A stretch of 64,000 nt of DNA, taken from Vibrio amylolyticus. Lineage in GTDB: Bacteria; Pseudomonadota; Gammaproteobacteria; Enterobacterales; Vibrionaceae. The notes beneath the pieces are model-generated. The model searched no databases. It was given only the letters and a program-made list of their open reading frames with translations, and was not told the origin of the DNA. The stretch covers positions 1 to 64,000 of the forward strand of contig NZ_JAJHVV010000014.1 in the NCBI RefSeq assembly GCF_023145695.1, given 5' to 3'. Below are positions 17,481 to 26,005 of this stretch, in pieces. Position 1 is the first letter of the stretch. Every line of letters starts with the position of its first letter. Position numbers and translations under genes: made by a program.

Positions 17481-18677
17481 ATGCGGACAAAAACAATGCT
17501 TACTAACTTGAGTCGACTTAGTTTGTTACTCATCGCATTGTTTACTATTGCTGGATGTGAAGACGTATCCGATCCCGCTTTATTTGAACCTTCAACAGAT
17601 CTTCCCGACTATCAACAAGCCAGCTTTTCCCTTTACCAGTCAGAAACCAAAGCCTGGTTAAGTCAGCACCGATATTTTTTCACCAATGACAAACTGAGTG
17701 AAATAGAACGCATTGCGCCTCAAGAAGTTCTTCCTTTAAAACCTAACGGGAAAGCGGTGCTGCTTGTCCATGGATTGGGGGATAGCCCTTACTCATTTGT
17801 CGATGTCGCCGAACACTTAGCAGAACAAGGCTACTTGGTTCGAACGGTACTGCTACCTGGTCACGGAAGTAAACCCGCTGACCTTACCCTACCGGAACTG
17901 AATGATTGGCAAGCGATCGTTTCTCACCATGTAACACTCTTAAAACAGAAGCAGATGAATATTTGGTTAGGGGGTTACTCAACCGGTGCTAATCTTGTGA
18001 CACAATATGCGATAACAGATAATGACATTCAAGGGCTGCTCCTTTTCGCCCCAGCCTATCAACCCGTCTCTTTTTTCACTCAATTTGCTTCATTGGCTAA
18101 GCACTTTACGTCATGGGCAACCAGAAACCTTGAGGATAATTATTTACGTTATAACTCGCTTGCTATGAACGGCGTGGCTAATTATCACCAAACAACCCAA
18201 TTGGTCGAACAGCTTCTATCAACGTCGACCTACAATCACCCTGTTTTCATGATTTTGAGTGAGTATGACAGCGTTATTGATTCTAACTATTCAGCTGAGC
18301 AGTTTTCTAGCAAAATGATGAATCCTTCAAGTCACCTAATATGGCTAGGTGAAGAAGCTCAATCGGACACTCGCTCAACCTCCTATTCCATGAGAAGGAA
18401 CGATCTAAAGATTTCCTCAGGCTCCCATATGGCTATGTTATTTTCACCTGAAAATATAGAGTATGGAGAAAAAGGGAAAAATAAGATCTGTCAAAATGGT
18501 CAAGGTTCTGAGAAGCAACAACGCTGTGAAGCGGGTGAAGAGGTATGGTTTTCAGGGCGAGGTTATGTAGAAGAGAACAAGATTTTCGCAAGGACGACCT
18601 ACAACCCCTATTTTGATCAATCGATGCGTGCGATGGATAATGTAATGAAAGATTCTGAACTAAAAAGGGCTGAATAA
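17481..18677 (+). CDS. Lipoprotein of the alpha/beta-hydrolase fold
   Basis: A 398-residue lipoprotein with signal sequence and lipobox IAGC (Cys near residue 26). The mature protein has an alpha/beta-hydrolase core: HGLGDSPYSF near the oxyanion hole, nucleophile Ser in GGYSTGAN, a candidate acid Asp in SEYDSVID and a candidate His in SGSHMAML, so the catalytic triad looks complete. Monoglyceride-lipase-like or S33 esterases resemble it most. Between the last core strands and the C-terminus is an extra segment with a Cys pair (CQNG...QRC), perhaps a disulfide. I chose the ATG at 17481, since AGGTGA precedes it; GTG 17472 is the alternative. Substrate unknown. Confidence 0.8.
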   Translation: MRTKTMLTNLSRLSLLLIALFTIAGCEDVSDPALFEPSTDLPDYQQASFSLYQSETKAWLSQHRYFFTNDKLSEIERIAPQEVLPLKPNGKAVLLVHGLGDSPYSFVDVAEHLAEQGYLVRTVLLPGHGSKPADLTLPELNDWQAIVSHHVTLLKQKQMNIWLGGYSTGANLVTQYAITDNDIQGLLLFAPAYQPVSFFTQFASLAKHFTSWATRNLEDNYLRYNSLAMNGVANYHQTTQLVEQLLSTSTYNHPVFMILSEYDSVIDSNYSAEQFSSKMMNPSSHLIWLGEEAQSDTRSTSYSMRRNDLKISSGSHMAMLFSPENIEYGEKGKNKICQNGQGSEKQQRCEAGEEVWFSGRGYVEENKIFARTTYNPYFDQSMRAMDNVMKDSELKRAE

Positions 18678-18690
18678 TCAGCCCTTTTAT
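18661..18690 (+). terminator. Bidirectional terminator between the lipoprotein gene and rlmM
   Basis: An 11-bp stem (18663-18673 with 18678-18688) overlaps the stop codon of the lipoprotein gene. It has A and T runs on both flanks. It serves two converging genes. Confidence 0.75.
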
Positions 18691-18707
18691 AACAAGAAAA
18701 TCGACGT

Positions 18708-19799
18708 TTAGTGCGCGGAGATATTCGATAAGCACTGAACATGAACAGTGATCTCTTCACGGTCATGATATAAATGCTTGGCTTGAAGTTTAAACTTCAC
18801 ATTGTTCTCTTCTAAGAAAATCTTCAAGTTCTCAATATCTTGCAAAACTTCATCGTAGCGGCCTTTCATTGGCAGCTTAAGGTTAAATATCGCCTCTTTA
18901 GCCCAACCACTGATGATCCACTCACCCATTAACTGCGCCACGCGTGATGGCTTCTCAATCATGTCACAAATAAGCCAGGTGATATTCTTACGGTCTGGTT
19001 CAAACTTAAAGCCATCAGCTTGATGGTGTTTCACCTGACCTGTTTCCATTAGGCTATCCGCCATCATACCGTTATCAACCGCATGAACGAACATCGAGCG
19101 CTTAACCAATTGGTAAGTCCAACCGCCTGGACACGCTCCTAAATCAACACCCCACATGCCAGAAGCTAAACGCTCATCCCACTCATCACGAGGAATGAAA
19201 ACATGAAACGCTTCTTCCAGTTTCAACGTTGAGCGGCTCGGCGCATCCGAAGGGAACTTTAATCTTGGGATGCCCATAAAGAACTTAGAGTTGTTATTAG
19301 CATTAGAAAAGCCAACGTAACAATGGCCTGATGCGATAAAACAGATATGTAGCACTGGCTTCTTTGGGTTATCTTTCGCAAACAGTAGCCCTTTCCCACG
19401 CATCGCTTGACGCATTGGAACGGTAAATTTTCGACAGAACTTCAGCAGCTCTTTCGCTTCATTGGTGTCAGGCGTTTCAATTCGAAGATCGCCACAGCGC
19501 GGAAAACCTTCTACGCCACTAAGCTGCTCAAGGATCGGTGAGATACGATCTTCGGTTGGCAACTCGCTAAATTCAAGAGCCACGGCAAACATCTGACGTG
19601 CAAAAATCAGTGATTGGAAATCAATCGCTTTGACTAGCTTGGCTGCATCGCCATCTTGATAGCACTCAAACAGCACATAGCCAGTATTTTTCTTTACACG
19701 AGGAAAGCCAAACACTTCTAAATGGTTCGCTTTATCTTGGATTTCACCTGCGCACTCTTTTTCAAAACCAGAGCGGCAATAGAGCATGACGTGTTTCAC
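18708..19799 (-). CDS. rlmM: 23S rRNA (cytidine-2498 2'-O) methyltransferase
   Basis: Methylates C2498 of 23S rRNA with S-adenosylmethionine. The 363-residue product matches RlmM (YgdE). It has an N-terminal THUMP-like region with YCRSGFEKECAGEI, then the Rossmann methyltransferase domain with DLGACPGGWTYQLV near residues 221-234 and the catalytic-tetrad-containing FNLKLPMKGRYDE. Its start overlaps the end of ygdD by four bases (ATGA), so it is coupled to the upstream cluster gcvA-hydrolase-ygdD. Confidence 0.95.
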   Translation of the reverse strand: MKHVMLYCRSGFEKECAGEIQDKANHLEVFGFPRVKKNTGYVLFECYQDGDAAKLVKAIDFQSLIFARQMFAVALEFSELPTEDRISPILEQLSGVEGFPRCGDLRIETPDTNEAKELLKFCRKFTVPMRQAMRGKGLLFAKDNPKKPVLHICFIASGHCYVGFSNANNNSKFFMGIPRLKFPSDAPSRSTLKLEEAFHVFIPRDEWDERLASGMWGVDLGACPGGWTYQLVKRSMFVHAVDNGMMADSLMETGQVKHHQADGFKFEPDRKNITWLICDMIEKPSRVAQLMGEWIISGWAKEAIFNLKLPMKGRYDEVLQDIENLKIFLEENNVKFKLQAKHLYHDREEITVHVQCLSNISAH

Positions 19800-20194
19800 T
19801 TGTTAACCTCTTTTAACTGTAGTGCTGCGGCAGTAAACAAACCCCAGCCGAAAATAAAGAATAGACCACCAAACGGAGTGATAGGCCCGAACCATTTTAT
19901 TCCGGTGAGAGCGAGTGCATAAAGACTGCCACTAAAACAAAGGATGCCGATGATAAAGCAAATCGCGGCAAGGAAAAAATACTTTCGTGCTTTTATTCCA
20001 ATATTTATATGGATTAAAATCGCGCACAATGCAATCGCAATCGTATGAATAAATTGATACTGCACACCCGTTTCAAATACACCGATTAAATACGGTGACA
20101 AGATCGCTTTCAGCCCATGAGCTGCGAATGCCCCTAATACGACAGAAAGAATCCCAGACAACCCGCAAAAGGTGAGTAAATACTTACTTTTCAT
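19796..20194 (-). CDS. ygdD: DUF423 membrane protein (YgdD-like)
   Basis: A 132-residue inner-membrane protein with four hydrophobic segments and the DUF423 signature GLSGILSVVLGAFAAHGLK near the N-terminus. The function is not established. It sits between an alpha/beta hydrolase (11-base overlap) and rlmM (4-base overlap). In E. coli ygdD also lies between gcvA and rlmM, so the position supports the name. Confidence 0.9.
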   Translation of the reverse strand: MKSKYLLTFCGLSGILSVVLGAFAAHGLKAILSPYLIGVFETGVQYQFIHTIAIALCAILIHINIGIKARKYFFLAAICFIIGILCFSGSLYALALTGIKWFGPITPFGGLFFIFGWGLFTAAALQLKEVNK

Positions 20195-20858
20195 TATCGA
20201 CCTCTAGGATAAATTGGCTCAGTTTTTCTACCGTTAACGCAATATTTTGAGCTTCCGTAAAGCCAGAACGAACTCTGGGTTTAAAGCTATGATCACCGTC
20301 CGGCAGAAAGTTAACCGCTATGCTCTTTGATAAAGCAAACTCAGCAAACTCCTCTTTTTTTCCCATGGTGTCGCGCTCCCCCTGCAAGATAAGGCAAGGC
20401 TTACTCAGCGTTGCTAGATGTTCACCTTTATATTTCTCAGGCTTGCCTGGTGGGTGAAAGGGGTATCCTAAGCACGCAATACCGGCAACCTGTTCATCGT
20501 CAGCCAACAAGCTCGCCATGCGTCCACCCATTGACTTACCACCGATAACAATTGGCTTATCACCAAGCTCATTCATGACGTGTTGGAAGGCTTCTAAAAG
20601 CTTAGGGGCACGGTCAGGTGGACGTCTTTTACCATCCTCAGCACGCTTAATCATGTAAGGGAAGTTAAAGCGAATAACCTGAATGCCTTCTTTCACTAAG
20701 CCTTTGGTAACTTGCTTCATAAAATCATGATTCATATCCGCGCCTGCACCATGGGCAAATATAAATCGCGGCCGTCCGTTTTCCCCATCAACAATAACGT
20801 TGTTGATATTATCGCACTCATCTCGTTGATAATGGTTCGAAATCACATCGTTACTCAT
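20184..20858 (-). CDS. Alpha/beta hydrolase of the KANL3/Tex30 type
   Basis: A 224-residue cytoplasmic protein with a compact alpha/beta-hydrolase fold. Visible are HGAGADMNHDFM (oxyanion region), the nucleophile elbow GGKSMGGRMASL, an acid candidate in LQGERDTMG and His in PDGDHSF. This set matches the small bacterial relatives of KANL3/Tex30. The substrate is unknown. It overlaps gcvA by eight bases upstream and ygdD by eleven downstream, so it is inserted into the gcvA-ygdD-rlmM cluster compared with E. coli. Confidence 0.82.
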   Translation of the reverse strand: MSNDVISNHYQRDECDNINNVIVDGENGRPRFIFAHGAGADMNHDFMKQVTKGLVKEGIQVIRFNFPYMIKRAEDGKRRPPDRAPKLLEAFQHVMNELGDKPIVIGGKSMGGRMASLLADDEQVAGIACLGYPFHPPGKPEKYKGEHLATLSKPCLILQGERDTMGKKEEFAEFALSKSIAVNFLPDGDHSFKPRVRSGFTEAQNIALTVEKLSQFILEVDNEK

Positions 20859-21759
20859 CTAAAAACACCTCTTGCTCACTTTGAGCTTTCGCTAACATCC
20901 AGTCCCTAAATGTCGCTATACGTCCCATATCCGCTTGTTTGTCGTGACACACCACGTAAAAAGCATTCTTGGTGACAAACTTTTCATCAAAAGGAGCGAT
21001 AAGACGGCCCGCTTCAAGCTCAGGTTGGGCAAGAACATTGTTGCCAAGAGCAATTCCTTGTCCATGAGCCGCCGCTTGAAGCACCATTGTAGAGTGACTA
21101 AAAATCGGGCCGTGATTTACATTAACGCCTTCCAAGCCATACTGCTTAGTAAATTGTTTCCAATCTTTACGCGATGTATCGTGAAGTAACGTATGCGCTT
21201 TTAAATCGTCAAGTGACTCAAGGGGTTTCGCCCCTAAAAGAAGTGCTGGTGAGCACAACGGTACTAAGTACTCTTGATACAGTTTATCTGCACGTAAACC
21301 TGGCCAGTTTCCACGACCATAATAGATAGCCACATCAACGTCATCGGTCAGTGAACCGTCATCCATATCAACCGCTTTAATACGTACGTCAATATCCGGC
21401 TGCTGCTGATTGAAATCCGCCAAGCGAGGAACTAGCCACTGAATCGCGAAACTAGGCTGTAAACTAATGGTTAACGCCCCTTTCTCACTGCGTTCAAGCA
21501 CTTTATCCGTCGCTTCGGCAAGAGAAGAAAAAATATCTTTAATATCGAGGAAGTAACTTTGTCCCTCTTCAGTTAAGAGTAACGATCGGTTTCGACGTCG
21601 AAAAAGCTTTAAACTCAAAAACTCTTCTAATGCTTTTATTTGGTGGCTGACCGCAGCTTGAGTAACAAATAATTCTTCAGCTGCACGGGTAAAACTAAGG
21701 TGCCGTGCCGCGGCTTCAAACACTTTTAACGAATTAAGTGGTGGCAATCTTCTAGACAT
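20851..21759 (-). CDS. gcvA: Glycine cleavage regulator GcvA, LysR family
   Basis: LysR-type regulator of the glycine cleavage operon and, in E. coli, activator of the sRNA gene gcvB. The 302-residue product is very close to E. coli GcvA. The N-terminal helix-turn-helix stretch RAAEELFVTQAAVSHQIK is nearly identical, and the effector domain keeps DVDVAIYYGRGNWPGL and IFSHSTMVLQAA. I use the ATG at 21759; the longer frame begins at a TTG. The divergent gcvB sRNA starts about 90 bases away, as in enterobacteria, so GcvA probably controls both from the shared region. Confidence 0.95.
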   Translation of the reverse strand: MSRRLPPLNSLKVFEAAARHLSFTRAAEELFVTQAAVSHQIKALEEFLSLKLFRRRNRSLLLTEEGQSYFLDIKDIFSSLAEATDKVLERSEKGALTISLQPSFAIQWLVPRLADFNQQQPDIDVRIKAVDMDDGSLTDDVDVAIYYGRGNWPGLRADKLYQEYLVPLCSPALLLGAKPLESLDDLKAHTLLHDTSRKDWKQFTKQYGLEGVNVNHGPIFSHSTMVLQAAAHGQGIALGNNVLAQPELEAGRLIAPFDEKFVTKNAFYVVCHDKQADMGRIATFRDWMLAKAQSEQEVFLDE

Positions 21760-21816
21760 AGGGGCACTCAATAATATGGATTAGTTTTTTTAATCTGAAA
21801 CATTATAAATTGTCGA

Positions 21817-21845
21817 TTGCTTAGCGGCTAGAGAAATTCTATATT
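21817..21845 (+). promoter_or_regulatory. Promoter of gcvB
   Basis: The -35 TTGCTT (21817-21822) and -10 TATATT (21840-21845) are 17 bases apart. A start near 21852 gives an RNA of about 205 nt, close to the 206 nt of E. coli GcvB. The promoter lies 58 bases from the gcvA start codon on the opposite strand. Confidence 0.7.
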
Positions 21846-21851
21846 TCATCC

Positions 21852-22056
21852 CGCAGCGCTAGCCTGAACGGCTTAATTCTCTCCAGAATTAATTGGTTAG
21901 TTGTTGCGATGTTGTGTTTGCAAACTCGTTTTTCGAGTTAGGTAGATTTCTACCAATATTTTGTTTGGGTTACCCCAAAACAAAATCAACTTCCTGTATT
22001 TTTGACCTGTCTGTCAAAGAATTTTTCACCGCCTTATTAAAGGCGGTGTTTTTTTA
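21852..22056 (+). ncRNA. gcvB: Small RNA GcvB
   Basis: Hfq-dependent regulatory RNA that in enterobacteria represses many amino-acid and peptide transporter mRNAs. Recognition rests on several matches. The G/U-rich seed region R1 (21900-21921, containing GCGATGTTGTGTTTGC) closely resembles the E. coli seed. The second conserved block (21987-22015) holds AACTTCCTGTATTT and ACCTGTCTGTC. The terminator hairpin CACCGCC...GGCGGTG precedes eight T residues. The gene is divergent from gcvA. Internal hairpins at 21923-21939, 21941-21954 and 21958-21986 have sequences unlike E. coli but sit in comparable places. Targets likely include oligopeptide and amino-acid importers; metNIQ in this window could be tested. 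Confidence 0.92.
22027..22056 (+). terminator. Terminator of GcvB
   Basis: An 8-bp stem (22027-22034 with 22041-22048) is followed by eight T residues. The long U tail is also the expected Hfq-binding site. Confidence 0.9.
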
Positions 22057-22106
22057 TCTGTCCAATTCAACTTTCCTAGCAATCGATCCAACCTTAAATA
22101 GTAGGC

Positions 22107-22130
22107 ATAAAAAAAGCGCAAACCGCTTTT
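22107..22130 (-). terminator. Terminator of thiI
   Basis: On the minus strand AAAAGCG and CGCTTTT pair around a five-base loop and are followed by more T residues. It lies about 60 bases beyond the thiI stop codon and faces the gcvB terminator. Confidence 0.7.
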
Positions 22131-22187
22131 ACGATTCACGCTTTAATTTCACGACACCAAATGGCGCTAGAAAGGCCTTAGGCTAAT

Positions 22188-23636
22188 CTATGGGCGATAT
22201 ACTTTTACATTGCTATAGCCTTGCTCTTGCAAGTACAGCGCCTGTAAACGGCTCATTACGCCTCTATCACAGTATAGAAGATACTCTTTGCTCTGATCTA
22301 GATCGCCAAACTTAGTGCCAAGCTTAAAGAACGGGATGTGTTTCACTTCCACGCCATCAATTTCTAATGGGTTACCGTCTTCTTCTTCAGGGCTACGAAT
22401 ATCAAGAACGATAGCACTAGAGTCTGCTTGTTGAACATGTTCAACTTCAGGCGCCGCTTTTTCACTCTCTTTGGCGATATCACGAATATCCATCACACGA
22501 GCATTCGTCACTACATCGTCTAGAATCGCAAAGTCAAACTTGGCTTCTTCCGCTTCAAGCTTACCTTTTACCGCTTTCACTGTTGGCTTCTTAGAAATCA
22601 CACCACAGTACTCTGGCATGGTTTTAGCGAAATCTTCGGTTCCAATCTCACGAGCAACATCAATGATGTCTTCTTTATCCCAGTTAATCAGTGGACGAAG
22701 AATTAAAGAGTCAGTCACGTTATCGATGTGGCGAAGATTAGTCAGCGTTTGGCTCGACACTTGTCCTAGGGCTTCACCGGTTACTAATGCTTGGATACCG
22801 AATTTCTCGGCAACCTGACCAGCTGCACGCATAAACATACGCTTGAGCACAACGCCCATTTGACCGTCATCGACTTTTTCTAGAATCTCAGCCACAACAG
22901 GATCAAAATCAACAGAGATAAATTTAACCTTGGCTGACGAGCCATATTTGTTCCATAAGAAGTGTGCGACTTGCTTTACGCCAATCTCATGAGCAGGGCC
23001 ACCTAAATTAAAGAAGCAGTAATGCACTTTAGATCCGCGCTTGATGTGTAGGTAACTTGAAACACCGGAATCAAAGCCACCAGAGATAAGGCTAAGCAGA
23101 TCTTCTTGAGTACCAAGAGGGAAGCCGCCTAAACCTTTATGACGTGCAATCACTTGGTTTAGTTTCTCGTTAGCAATCTCAACCTTAACTGTGACCTCTG
23201 GCTTAGTCAGTTTAACTTTTGCACTCTCAACTGCTTGGTTTAAACCACCACCAACGTAACGCTCAAGCTCTATTGAGGTAAATTCATGCTTACCACGACG
23301 CTTTGCGCGTACAGAAAAGGTCTTACCCTCAATGTTTGGACGGTTGAGTTCAAGCACTTGCTCATAGATATCGTGCAGATCTTTAAATTCAGATTGCTGA
23401 ACTTCTAAAGAGTGATGAATACCAGGCGTGTGCGTCAGTACTTCAAGCGTCTCTTTATAAAACTGATCCGTTTGAGCAGTCACTTCAATATGATCACGAC
23501 GGTTGAATACCGCGACAGATTCAGTGCGACTCTGTAAAACGTTGCGAATATTACACTCAAGAATCCTTGTGAAGCGCTTACGCACAGAATCACTTTTTAC
23601 AAAAATTTCTGGATGGGGCTTAACAATAAATTTCAT
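22188..23636 (-). CDS. thiI: tRNA 4-thiouridine synthetase with rhodanese domain
   Basis: Transfers sulfur to U8 of tRNA and, in enterobacteria, also supplies sulfur for thiamine thiazole synthesis. The 482-residue product has an N-terminal ferredoxin-like and THUMP region (about 1-165), the ATP-pyrophosphatase loop SLISGGFDSGVSSY near residue 185, a conserved Cys in PEYCGVISKKPT, and a C-terminal rhodanese domain (about 400-482) with active Cys in YCDRGVMSR. This is the long, E. coli-like form. It is transcribed alone, bounded by terminators on both sides. Confidence 0.96.
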   Translation of the reverse strand: MKFIVKPHPEIFVKSDSVRKRFTRILECNIRNVLQSRTESVAVFNRRDHIEVTAQTDQFYKETLEVLTHTPGIHHSLEVQQSEFKDLHDIYEQVLELNRPNIEGKTFSVRAKRRGKHEFTSIELERYVGGGLNQAVESAKVKLTKPEVTVKVEIANEKLNQVIARHKGLGGFPLGTQEDLLSLISGGFDSGVSSYLHIKRGSKVHYCFFNLGGPAHEIGVKQVAHFLWNKYGSSAKVKFISVDFDPVVAEILEKVDDGQMGVVLKRMFMRAAGQVAEKFGIQALVTGEALGQVSSQTLTNLRHIDNVTDSLILRPLINWDKEDIIDVAREIGTEDFAKTMPEYCGVISKKPTVKAVKGKLEAEEAKFDFAILDDVVTNARVMDIRDIAKESEKAAPEVEHVQQADSSAIVLDIRSPEEEDGNPLEIDGVEVKHIPFFKLGTKFGDLDQSKEYLLYCDRGVMSRLQALYLQEQGYSNVKVYRP

Positions 23637-23756
23637 ACTTCACTTCACAGGTTGAACGCTTTCGCAACGTGGCTATTGTATTTTCAATCTTCAAATTAGA
23701 AGAGAAATAAAATAACCGCTCTATAAGGGCGCAAGATTATACACGAGGTCACAGAC

Positions 23757-23790
23757 ATAAAAAAGGTGAGCGTCATGCTCACCTTTTCTC
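23757..23790 (-). terminator. Terminator of pomAB
   Basis: On the minus strand AAAAGGTGAGC pairs with GCTCACCTTTT around a short loop and is followed by T residues. It lies 40 bases past the pomB stop codon and separates pomAB from thiI. Confidence 0.82.
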
Positions 23791-23829
23791 TTTTTCTTAA
23801 CAGCGACAATTTATCAGCGAAACCAAGTA

Positions 23830-24789
23830 CTAAGGTTCTTGGGGTATCGATGGGACTTCGTCACTATACAAAGGCTCACCTTGCATAATACTGATTTCAA
23901 CTCGGCGATTTCTAGAACGCTGAACAGCGGTATCATTAGGCTCTAATGGATCAGTATCAGCCATGCCCCTTACTCTCAAACGTTGATGCGAGAATCCACG
24001 GACCTTCTCCATCTCTTGTGCGACCGATACAGCACGCTGGGAAGAGAGATCCCAGTTAGAGCGATATAGCTCTGAATCCAAACGTTGATCATCGGTGTGA
24101 CCTGAGATTCGAACTATACCTGGTACATCTCGAACCAGTTCCGCAATCTGGCGAACCAAAGGTCTAAACTTAGGTTGTAAGAAAGCAGAGCCTTCTGGGA
24201 ATGCCCCTTTCTCTCGAATTCGGATGACAATCTGCTGCCCTAGATTTTCAACCTCAATCGCCCCTTCTGCAATTTCTCGTTCGAGCGCCTTCTTAATCGC
24301 CTCTTCAAGCACCTCTAACTCTTGAGACTGCGCCTGAGCTTGTTGTTGCTGTTGCTGCTCTTGGGGATCGGTATTTTGATTATCTTTGGTTGAGCTTTCA
24401 GGTGACTTACCACCCGTTTGTTTACCCTTATCCCGCTGATTACCACCGGCCCTATCAGACTCTCCTTCATGAAACTCTAAGGTCTGCTGGGTAATATCGA
24501 TAGTTTGCTGCATGATAACATCAATAGGTGTGGGCTCTGGACGACCCGGTCTAAATTCCTGAGCAATAATACTGGTGCCTTTCGGGATGTCTTTTACTTC
24601 AAGGCGGTTTTGCACACCAAAAGCAAATTTCATCGAACCTGCTATCTGTTTAAATTTCAGTACGTCCATCTCTGAGAATGATAGCAGCAGTACAAAGAAA
24701 CACATCAGCAGTGACATTAAATCAGCAAAAGTCCCCATCCAAAGGGGGAGCCCTGGAGGGGGGCATTTACAGCTTTCTTCATCATCCAT
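23830..24789 (-). CDS. pomB: Sodium-driven polar flagellar stator protein PomB
   Basis: Forms the Na+-conducting stator with PomA and anchors it to peptidoglycan through the T ring. The 319-residue product has one membrane segment (about 17-39) with the essential ion-binding Asp23 in FADLMSLLMCFFVLLLSF. A plug and linker follow, including a Gln-rich stretch near residue 145-155, then a C-terminal OmpA-like peptidoglycan-binding domain with SGHTDDQRL and RNRRVEIS. The sequence is nearly the V. alginolyticus PomB up to the linker. It lies ten bases after pomA. The Gln-rich linker is the least conserved part. Confidence 0.96.
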   Translation of the reverse strand: MDDEESCKCPPPGLPLWMGTFADLMSLLMCFFVLLLSFSEMDVLKFKQIAGSMKFAFGVQNRLEVKDIPKGTSIIAQEFRPGRPEPTPIDVIMQQTIDITQQTLEFHEGESDRAGGNQRDKGKQTGGKSPESSTKDNQNTDPQEQQQQQQAQAQSQELEVLEEAIKKALEREIAEGAIEVENLGQQIVIRIREKGAFPEGSAFLQPKFRPLVRQIAELVRDVPGIVRISGHTDDQRLDSELYRSNWDLSSQRAVSVAQEMEKVRGFSHQRLRVRGMADTDPLEPNDTAVQRSRNRRVEISIMQGEPLYSDEVPSIPQEP

Positions 24790-24799
24790 ACTGAATTCC

Positions 24800-25564
24800 T
24801 TACTCGCTATCTACATCAAGAGCACGTTTACCTTCGTGGAGGTAATTCTTAAGGTAGCTGTCGATAACGCGTGGGTTTTGACCATCTTGAATCGCTAATA
24901 CGCCATCCATAATCAAACGTCGGTTAAGCTTCTCTTGTTCACGCCTCAACGAGAGTTTGTCAGCAATAGGGAAAAACACCATGTTAGAAAGAATGGCACC
25001 GTATAACGTGGTCAAAAGAGCTACTGCCATCGCTGGGCCGATAGATTTAGGATCATCCATGTTTGAAAGCATCGCAACCAGACCAACCAGTGTACCGATC
25101 ATCCCCATTGCAGGGGAAACATCACCAAAGGCTCTAAAAACACTCGCGCCAAAATCATGACGTTCATCGGTTAGCGCGATGTCTTTCTGCAATGCTGCAC
25201 GAACCACATCCGCATCATGACCATCAACCAACAGGTCGATCCCTTTTTGCATGAAACCATTGGTAATTTCCATCTCTTCGAGTGCTAAAAAGCCCCCTTT
25301 ACGAGCAGCGTCTGCCATCTCTACAACTTTAGCAATCAGATCTTCAGGCTCATCAGCTTTAAACATGAAGGCTTTTCCGGCGATTTTAGCCGCCCCAAAA
25401 AACTGCCCCATCGTAAACTTCATCAATACAACGAAGGTAGAGCCACCTACAACAATCAAAACAGAAGTGACATCAACGAACATCATGATACTTCCGCCTA
25501 AAATCATCGCCATGATGACAAAGGCAAAACCACCAATGAGTCCTAATAGCGTTGCTAAATCCAC
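24800..25564 (-). CDS. pomA: Sodium-driven polar flagellar stator protein PomA
   Basis: Membrane protein of the Na+ stator with four predicted membrane segments (about 5-25, 30-50, 150-170, 180-200) and a large cytoplasmic loop. The loop contains charged residues that contact FliG (region from KADEPEDL to QKDIALTDERHD). GVSPAMGMIGTLVGL-like sequence (GDVSPAMGMIGTLVGL) marks the third segment with its Pro. The start is a GTG at 25564 with AGGAG at good spacing. PomA and PomB form an operon adjacent to xseB-ispA-dxs, as I recall for V. cholerae. Confidence 0.96.
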   Translation of the reverse strand: MDLATLLGLIGGFAFVIMAMILGGSIMMFVDVTSVLIVVGGSTFVVLMKFTMGQFFGAAKIAGKAFMFKADEPEDLIAKVVEMADAARKGGFLALEEMEITNGFMQKGIDLLVDGHDADVVRAALQKDIALTDERHDFGASVFRAFGDVSPAMGMIGTLVGLVAMLSNMDDPKSIGPAMAVALLTTLYGAILSNMVFFPIADKLSLRREQEKLNRRLIMDGVLAIQDGQNPRVIDSYLKNYLHEGKRALDVDSE

Positions 25565-26005
25565 AAAGCACTCCTCATGCTATTTATTAGCGAATATGAG
25601 ATTTATACCAATCAAAAAACAGACAAGACGAAGGTTTAAGTTAACTCGCTTCAAAATTCGTAAAAATTGGTATTATTTCGTCAGTTAAATTAGTTATCGG
25701 CCCGATCATAAGATCTTTAACTAAATTATTGGAATTCCTTTCAAAGTATTTCGCCACACAGATCAATTTATCACGACATTATGGCTAGATTTTTATCACA
25801 ATTGCCGTTAATTGTATCAATATGGCGTCACACTATTCCATTGATACCTGTGTCATACAATCTTTGATGTATAGATTAGGTATAGAGAAGAGACCGTTTA
25901 AGCTCCACTTTTCTAACAATTTCTTTTGGTTAAATTTGACCATAACCACGCCCTGAGGTAACTTTCGTCCATCTTTCTCAACTAGACAGCTAAACCAGAC
26001 AAATT
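25565..26005. other. Intergenic region between pomA and xseB with an inverted repeat
   Basis: The 441-base gap separates two divergent operons and must contain both promoters. The only clear structure is an inverted repeat ATACCAAT (25605-25612) and ATTGGTAT (25666-25673), 53 bases apart. The rest is A/T-rich with no gene-like frame. Confidence 0.5.

Noticed and set aside
21893..22186. 97-codon open frame on the plus strand
   Set aside because: It lies inside the GcvB RNA and its terminator. It has no ribosome binding site and no protein-like pattern.
24335..24365. Gln-codon run in pomB as a phase-variable repeat
   Set aside because: CAA and CAG codons alternate with Ala codons, so there is no pure unit to slip. 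Length changes would stay in frame if multiples of three. It is ordinary linker sequence.
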